Source: Ruminococcus sp. YRD2003 (GTDB lineage Bacteria; Bacillota; Clostridia; Oscillospirales; Ruminococcaceae). From it: a stretch of 64,000 bases of DNA. Positions 59,322 to 64,000 of the stretch are shown piece by piece. The stretch's first letter is position 1; each line of letters opens with the position of its first letter. Position numbers and translations under genes: made by a program. A model generated the notes under the pieces. The model did not search any database. It was not told the DNA's origin and worked only from the letters and a program-made list of their open reading frames with translations. The stretch is from NCBI GenBank assembly GCA_900109435.1, contig FNZT01000009.1, positions 53,095 to 117,094 on the forward strand. The letters run 5' to 3'.

Positions 59322-60397
59322 AACGTAATCTGCTGTTCGTAGTTCTGACTGCGGTGATACTCGCGCTCGGCTTCAACGGCGCCGATATCATCGGGCACTT
59401 CTTTCCGAGCAATACAGCCGAGAATGCGGTCATACCGCGCGACACATCCAACAATACTGCCGTTTATCTCAACGAGAACAGACAGAAGTTCAACCCGATG
59501 TCGCTCGTGACAAAGTCATCACAGGCGTTAAACTACGGCAACAGCAACGAGATACGTGCCACTGCTGCTGCTATGATAACCGCTATGGCACGATACAGCG
59601 ACAAGAGCTATATCTTTATCCCCGCGGGCAAGGATCTCGAAAGCTCGCTCAAATTCGACAAGAGCGGATATATCTATGTCGAAAAGTGGCAGTACCTAAA
59701 CTCCGACAAAGAGACACGCTTCCTCGACTGTATCGTGTGGACGGCTGATATGAGCATTGCCTATATCCGCTTCTACAGCGACGATGATCAGCAGCTCAGC
59801 GGTACGCAGATGAATGCGGGGCTCGACAGGCTCGATAAGTATTCTGCGGAATTCTACCCCTATATCGCCGACCAGTTTTATACGCTGATGCAGCTGAAGG
59901 ACGAGTTCAGACAAAACTCTTCCGACATCCCCGAAATAACCGACGGCCCCGATGAGACCGAATTGTTCCTGATGTTTGCCGATCTGGCGGATACGATAAG
60001 AGTTGACCATATCGGTGACACAAGAGGCGTGCTGCGCTGTACCATCGCCAAATATGACGCTTACAGGGATGTCGTGTACGATAACTGCGGAAAGTCCGAT
60101 AATCCCCTTGTGACCTATTGGCTGCCGCAGTACGGCTTCGAGGATATCATCACAAGTCAGGGCTATGCTATGGTGGGCGGCAATAAAATAAATGACCTGT
60201 TCACTAATCTGTACGGCGTGTGGGTCAAGCCGTCGTACTCCGCGAAGGACGGCATTATCTATCAGACTCTTACCGCAGGCACCTATGAGATAACCGTGAT
60301 CTATAACGTCGCCGACGATTTGATAGAGGGGTTCTACTTCCCCGACTGCGCTAATATCCCGTGCTTTATCAGCTATCAAGAGGACGGAGAAGGATGA
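59312..60397 (+). CDS. Exported protein of unknown function, third gene of the two-component operon
   Basis: A 361-residue protein. It starts inside the end of the kinase gene (ATG 59312, with GGGGAGG before it). An N-terminal hydrophobic segment (about residues 6-24) would anchor or export it; the rest is soluble and mixed alpha/beta, with no motif I recognise. A middle part (KSYIFIPAGKDLESSLKFDKSGYIYVEKWQ) and a Tyr/Asp-rich C-terminal part could form beta domains. In similar operons such a third gene often changes the kinase signal, but nothing here proves that. A strong terminator follows. Confidence 0.7.
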   Translation: MLVKRNLLFVVLTAVILALGFNGADIIGHFFPSNTAENAVIPRDTSNNTAVYLNENRQKFNPMSLVTKSSQALNYGNSNEIRATAAAMITAMARYSDKSYIFIPAGKDLESSLKFDKSGYIYVEKWQYLNSDKETRFLDCIVWTADMSIAYIRFYSDDDQQLSGTQMNAGLDRLDKYSAEFYPYIADQFYTLMQLKDEFRQNSSDIPEITDGPDETELFLMFADLADTIRVDHIGDTRGVLRCTIAKYDAYRDVVYDNCGKSDNPLVTYWLPQYGFEDIITSQGYAMVGGNKINDLFTNLYGVWVKPSYSAKDGIIYQTLTAGTYEITVIYNVADDLIEGFYFPDCANIPCFISYQEDGEG

Positions 60398-60403
60398 TGC
60401 AAT

Positions 60404-60440
60404 AAGGGCGTGACAGCTTAAGCTGTCACGCCCTTTGTTA
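60404..60440 (+). terminator. Two-way terminator between convergent genes
   Basis: AAGGGCGTGACAGCT with its exact inverse AGCTGTCACGCCCTT and almost no loop, then TGTTATT. It serves the operon from the left and, on the other strand, the gene ending at 60441. Confidence 0.85.
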
Positions 60441-61580
60441 TTATCTGTATTCTCTTTCGGGGAGGCGTCTGTTGCGGTTGAAGTATTGTCCGACCGATTC
60501 CAGTCCCGATAGACCGCCGAAAACGGCGATAGTGCAGGCGATGGAAACAAGGAACAGTATCACTACCAGTCCGAGGCTGCCCTCATGCTGAGATATCATC
60601 AACAGTCCAGGGAATACCTGTATTATTCCCGCGAGCAGATATACGAGCGAGGCGAGCGTCTTGAATATGCCGACTCCGCTTATCGCCATGAGTCCCGTTG
60701 CGCCCATCGCGACTGCGATGTACAGCGAGGCTTCCTTGATGATGTTGGAGATGCCGCTCATTCCGGACTTGTATTCAAGTCCGAAGAATTCTCCGCTGTA
60801 GAGCAGGAAAAACGCTGCGGCTCCGATAACTCCGATTATTGCAAGTATGATGACTACTTTGAAGCCCTTCTTCGCTTCCTCCTGACGGAGCTGCTCCTTG
60901 AGCTCTATCATCATTCGCAGGCTCTCTTTAGAGTCTTTCTGCTCGGAAACGAGTGAGCTTGAAACTGCCTTTTTTGCACCCTCGCGCTTTGCCCTTTCGA
61001 GGTCCTCGTCTACGAATTTCGGGACGTATTTGGGGGCTTCGGGCTCGTCGTCGAGTATGGGAGCTGTCACGGGCTCGGCAGGAGCGGCGGGCTTTTCTTC
61101 CTTCGGGGGCGGTACGTAGTTGTCCTCATCAAGGATCGGAGCTGTGACGGCAGGTGCAGGGGCTTCGGCTCCGAGCTGCTGACGGCGCATATCTATTATC
61201 TGCTGCTGCTTATCCTGCGGCAGATTAGCGAACATTGCCTTTTGCTCGTCGCTCATGCCGTCGATTATCTGCTCGTCGGTCATGATGAGCTTCTCGCTCT
61301 TCTGAGGAGCGGTGTATCCCATTCCGTCGTCGAGCACGGGAGCCGTTACACCTGTGGGAGCGCCCTTCTTCTCGGATGCGGGAGCTGTATAGCTGTCCAT
61401 ATCGTCGAGCACGACTGCGGCTACGCCTGTGGGACCGCCCTTCTTCTCGGCGGGGGCTACGTACTCGAAGTCGTCGAGCACGGGAGCGGATACGCCTGTG
61501 GGGCCTTCCTTTTTCGGCGTCGGCTCGGCATAGTCGATGTCGTCGAGCACGGGTGTGCCAAAGTTGTTTTCCTCGTTCAT
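60441..61580 (-). CDS. Membrane protein with N-terminal VLDD tandem repeats
   Basis: A 379-residue protein of unknown function. The N-terminal half has four to five copies of a unit of about 22-29 residues with the core GPTGVxAPVLDD and then YxAP and two Lys (residues about 8-95), and two later variants (TAPILDEDNYVPP, TAPILDDEPEAP). Between them lies a Gln-rich helix (DKQQQIIDMRRQQLG). The C-terminal half has four hydrophobic segments (about residues 243-262, 288-306, 310-332, 338-362). The repeat part must be inside or outside as one disordered arm. GAAGGTGA precedes the start. purA lies upstream on the same strand. Confidence 0.72.
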   Translation of the reverse strand: MNEENNFGTPVLDDIDYAEPTPKKEGPTGVSAPVLDDFEYVAPAEKKGGPTGVAAVVLDDMDSYTAPASEKKGAPTGVTAPVLDDGMGYTAPQKSEKLIMTDEQIIDGMSDEQKAMFANLPQDKQQQIIDMRRQQLGAEAPAPAVTAPILDEDNYVPPPKEEKPAAPAEPVTAPILDDEPEAPKYVPKFVDEDLERAKREGAKKAVSSSLVSEQKDSKESLRMMIELKEQLRQEEAKKGFKVVIILAIIGVIGAAAFFLLYSGEFFGLEYKSGMSGISNIIKEASLYIAVAMGATGLMAISGVGIFKTLASLVYLLAGIIQVFPGLLMISQHEGSLGLVVILFLVSIACTIAVFGGLSGLESVGQYFNRNRRLPEREYR

Positions 61581-61613
61581 TTTTTCACCTTCTTGTTATT
61601 AATGGGAAAGCTC

Positions 61614-62888
61614 TTATCTTTCGAGTATCTGTGACCTGTCGGGACCTATGCCGACCATGCTGACCTTGCAGCCTACGAGCTCTTCAAGACGCTCGATGTA
61701 CTTCTTGCAGTTGTCGGGGAGCTCATCGAAGCTCGTGCACTTGGAGATGTCCTCTGTGAAGCCGTCGAACTCCTCGTATACGGGAGTGCAGCCCTCGAGC
61801 TCCTCGAGCGTGGGCGGGAAGTTCTCTGTTACCGTGCCGTCGGGCTTCTTGTATGCAACGCATATCTTGAGCTTGTCAAGGTTTGCGAGGGTGTCGAGCT
61901 TGTTGATAGCGAGGCTGTCGAGTCCGTTCACTCTTACCGAGTGGCGTACGATAACTGCGTCGAACCAGCCTGTTCTGCGCGGTCTGCCTGTGGTAGTACC
62001 GAACTCGCCGCCTACGTTTCTTATCTGCTCGCCTATCTCGTCGTCGAGCTCGGTCGGGAAGGGACCCTTGCCGACTCTCGTTGTGTAAGCCTTCGCAACG
62101 CCGATGATGTTTGTGATGACCTTCGGTCCTACGCCCGTACCTACGCATACGCCTGCTGAGAGCGGGTGAGATGACGTAACATAGGGGTATGTGCCGAAGT
62201 CGATGTCGAGCAGGGTAGCCTGTGCGCCTTCGAACATTATCGTCTTGCCTGCCTTTGCTGCGTCGAATGTGAGGACGGATACGTCGTCAACATAGGGGAG
62301 GAGACGCTTGCCGTACTCGGTGTACTCCGCCGTTACTGCGTCGAGGTCGAATGCCTTGCCGCCGTATACGTCGGTGATTATCTTGTTCTTGAGCCTGCCT
62401 GTGGACTGTATCTTCTCCGCGAGCACCTCGGGGTGTACGAGGTCGTATACGCGGATACCGCAGCGCTCGTATTTGTCCATATATGTAGGTCCTATGCCGC
62501 GCTTTGTGGTGCCGATATCTTTGCCGCCGCGGAATGCCTCCGAAAGTCCGTCGAGTTCGATGTGCCACGGCATTACGACGTGTGCGCGGGGGTCTATCTT
62601 AAGGTTGGCGGTGGATATTCCTCTTGCCTCGAGGCTGTCGAGCTCGCCTATGAAGTCCTTGGGGTCGAGAACTACTCCTGCGCCTATGAGGCAGAGGGTG
62701 TCCTTATAGAGTATACCCGAGGGGATAAGGTGGAGCTTGTATACCTCTCCGTTATTTACGACGGTATGACCCGCGTTGTTGCCTCCCTGTGAGCGTACAA
62801 CAACATCGGCGCGGGAGGAGATGATGTCGATTATCTTACCCTTTCCTTCGTCTCCCCACTGTGTACCAACAACAATATTAGCAGGCAT
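61614..62888 (-). CDS. purA: Adenylosuccinate synthase
   Basis: Joins IMP and aspartate using GTP in AMP synthesis. The 424-residue protein has the family's full length. Motifs seen are VGTQWGDEGKGKIIDI near residue 5 (with the catalytic Asp), the switch GGNNAGHTV near residue 38, IGTTKRGIGPTYMDKYER near residue 125, FEGAQATLLDIDFGTYPYVTSS near residue 220, and TTTGRPRRTGWFD near residue 295. The start at 62888 has AGAGGA upstream; the open frame of 14 codons before it is unlike the family. Confidence 0.97.
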   Translation of the reverse strand: MPANIVVGTQWGDEGKGKIIDIISSRADVVVRSQGGNNAGHTVVNNGEVYKLHLIPSGILYKDTLCLIGAGVVLDPKDFIGELDSLEARGISTANLKIDPRAHVVMPWHIELDGLSEAFRGGKDIGTTKRGIGPTYMDKYERCGIRVYDLVHPEVLAEKIQSTGRLKNKIITDVYGGKAFDLDAVTAEYTEYGKRLLPYVDDVSVLTFDAAKAGKTIMFEGAQATLLDIDFGTYPYVTSSHPLSAGVCVGTGVGPKVITNIIGVAKAYTTRVGKGPFPTELDDEIGEQIRNVGGEFGTTTGRPRRTGWFDAVIVRHSVRVNGLDSLAINKLDTLANLDKLKICVAYKKPDGTVTENFPPTLEELEGCTPVYEEFDGFTEDISKCTSFDELPDNCKKYIERLEELVGCKVSMVGIGPDRSQILER

Positions 62889-62984
62889 TGTGATTCCTCT
62901 TTTCATAATGATTATTGCGTGCATAAGCACAATTACAATTAATTATATCACAGTTACAGCAAAAATGCAAGACCTTGGAACAAA

Positions 62985-63116
62985 AAAAGCCGCCCGCAGG
63001 GGAAGGCACAAGTGTATGGCGTCCTTGGGGCGTCCGCAGAGTTCCCGCGTTTGCGGGCGGGCGGATATTATCTGCCCTGCAAATAATCCCCGCGAGCCTG
63101 TACTCACGGGGATCTC
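62985..63116 (-). terminator. Terminator pair after the zinc-ribbon gene
   Basis: First, on the - strand, ATCCCCGTGAG/CTCGCGGGGAT at 63116-63088. Then a longer imperfect stem whose last arm is GCGGGCGGC followed by seven T, near 62995-62985. Confidence 0.65.
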
Positions 63117-63119
63117 ATT

Positions 63120-63608
63120 TCATTCATCGAGCTTGGCACCGCATTTGTCGCAGAAACGTGCCGCGTCCACGAGCTCAGCGCCGCATTTTTTGCACACTGT
63201 TACCTTTTCAGCCCTGACGTGCTCGGCTCTCTTCTCGGGGCGGACTATCTTTGTCCCGCATTTATCGCAGAATCGCGCGTCCTTGGTGACGAGCGCCCCG
63301 CACTGCGGACAGGGGATCTTGTCCTCGAGGTCGTTGAGCTGCTCGGTCAGCTGTTCTATCTCGTGCTCTTTCTCCCTGATGTTGTCGAACTGGGACTTGA
63401 ACTGCTGAGATTCGGGCTGCTCGGCGAATATCTTCTTTCCGATGCCGATGTAGATGTTGTTCATCTCATTGTTCAGACGGTTTATCTCCTTTTTAAGGCG
63501 GGACTTTTCCGTCATCTTCTTATAGCCGTCCGAACCTGTCTTGATGCCCTTATCTACGGTATCGCCGACTTTTTCGGCTATCTCCTGTACTTTGTCAACA
63601 AAGCCCAT
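63120..63608 (-). CDS. Coiled-coil protein with two zinc ribbons
   Basis: A 162-residue cytoplasmic protein. Residues about 1-95 are helical and charged, with a likely coiled coil (RLKKEINRLNNEMNNI and REKEHEIEQLTEQLNDLEDK). Two treble-clef zinc ribbons follow: CPQCGALVTKDARFCDKCG at about 99-117 and CKKCGAELVDAARFCDKCG at about 138-156. This is a common architecture in Firmicutes with no fixed role; scaffold or nucleic acid binding is possible. AAGGAGG lies before the start. Confidence 0.78.
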   Translation of the reverse strand: MGFVDKVQEIAEKVGDTVDKGIKTGSDGYKKMTEKSRLKKEINRLNNEMNNIYIGIGKKIFAEQPESQQFKSQFDNIREKEHEIEQLTEQLNDLEDKIPCPQCGALVTKDARFCDKCGTKIVRPEKRAEHVRAEKVTVCKKCGAELVDAARFCDKCGAKLDE

Positions 63609-63663
63609 TGGTCATACCTCCTTTTTATCGGTGAGTATATTGTAACACTTTATCAACGTTTCG

Positions 63664-64000
63664 TCAAGTCAGTGCCGAGGCTGTGAGGTCGCGGAATGTT
63701 ATGGCATTGTATGCGCGGACGGCTGCTTCGGAGAAGTCGCTGCATACTGTGGAGTACAGCGTCATCAGCGGTGCGTCCATGGATATTTTGTCGCCTACCT
63801 CAAAGTCGAGCACTATGCCCGCTGTCGGGTCGATAGCGTCGTCTTTCTTTATCCTGCCCGCACCGAGCAGCAGTGATGCCATTCCGATCTCTTCGGCGTT
63901 CACGGCTACTATCTCAACGTCGCGGCTCGCACGTATCTCGTGCTTGAAACGTGGCTGCGGCAGGAGCGATACGTCGTCGCAGATGCGTCCGTCGCCGCCC
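63664..64000 (-). CDS. pdp: Pyrimidine-nucleoside phosphorylase, C-terminal part (cut by window edge)
   Basis: The last 111 residues of a gene entering from the right edge. The frame is open to base 64000 and reads RICDDVSLLPQPRFKHEIRA and later NAEEIGMASLLLGAGRIKK, then DDAIDPTAGIVLDFEVGDKI. This is the C-terminal domain of thymidine/pyrimidine-nucleoside phosphorylase, with the family string A-E-E-I-G-x-A-x-x-L-L-G-A-G-R. The enzyme splits pyrimidine nucleosides with phosphate. The catalytic domains lie outside the window, so the substrate class cannot be settled. Confidence 0.85.
   Translation of the reverse strand, partial: GGDGRICDDVSLLPQPRFKHEIRASRDVEIVAVNAEEIGMASLLLGAGRIKKDDAIDPTAGIVLDFEVGDKISMDAPLMTLYSTVCSDFSEAAVRAYNAITFRDLTASALT

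Overview
ORGANISM. The window looks like a chromosomal segment of an anaerobic gut or rumen Firmicute of the Ruminococcus type (Oscillospiraceae). Four proteins carry dockerin modules, several of them next to threonine-rich linkers. There is a Gram-positive LPXTG/sortase pilus locus. The order hprK-murB-rapZ-whiA-dnaE-pfkA, strong Shine-Dalgarno sites and TTGACA/TATAAT-type promoters are all typical of that group. No tRNA, rRNA or CRISPR array was found. LAYOUT. 1-9.7 kb: a housekeeping run on the + strand (membrane-anchored glycosidase-like protein, HprK, MurB, RapZ, WhiA, DnaE, then PfkA from its own promoter). 9.7-13.5 kb: a mobile-element region on the - strand with a large serine recombinase, a 53-aa TnpW-like protein, and a ~0.7 kb gene-free stretch that has a near-consensus promoter, many hairpins and two tandem terminators; I read this as a large structured non-coding RNA. 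13.7-16.3 kb: a two-component pair, a 180-bp MITE and a broken alpha/beta hydrolase. 16.5-25.8 kb: a complete FCT-like pilus locus (signal peptidase, backbone pilin, class B sortase, small pilin, 1,872-residue fibro-slime/Cna-B adhesin). 25.8-28.2 kb: a triple-dockerin protein and a RES-domain protein, both decapitated head-to-head at one junction. 28.4-34.4 kb: an S1-domain protein and the DUF951-prfA-tsaC/sua5-coaE-apeA run. 34.7-42.9 kb: a HAD phosphatase, then two secreted dockerin enzymes (beta-helix protein with CBM6; GH2 beta-galactosidase-like). 43.1-45.3 kb: a two-gene SufC/SufB-like iron-sulfur pair lying between ~200-bp inverted repeats. 45.3-50.2 kb: a solute-binding lipoprotein and a queuosine operon (queD, queE, folE, queC, queF) behind a probable preQ1 riboswitch. 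50.5-54.2 kb: a double CE12-type esterase with a central dockerin. 54.7-64 kb: a tandem RadC pair, a C39-like lipoprotein, a second two-component operon with a secreted partner, a repeat-bearing membrane protein, purA, a zinc-ribbon protein and the 3' end of a pyrimidine-nucleoside phosphorylase gene. HOW IT FITS TOGETHER. The dockerin enzymes (CE12 esterase, beta-helix enzyme, GH2) suggest cellulosome-borne attack on pectin or other decorated plant polysaccharide, with the pilus as a likely adhesion organelle. HprK and PfkA tie the housekeeping block to carbon control. Three copies of one palindromic repeat sit between convergent gene pairs, where they may act as two-way terminators. The most promising unexplained item is the large structured RNA beside the recombinase. 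The overlapping operator palindromes at the esterase promoter and the double gene truncation near 27.18 kb are next.
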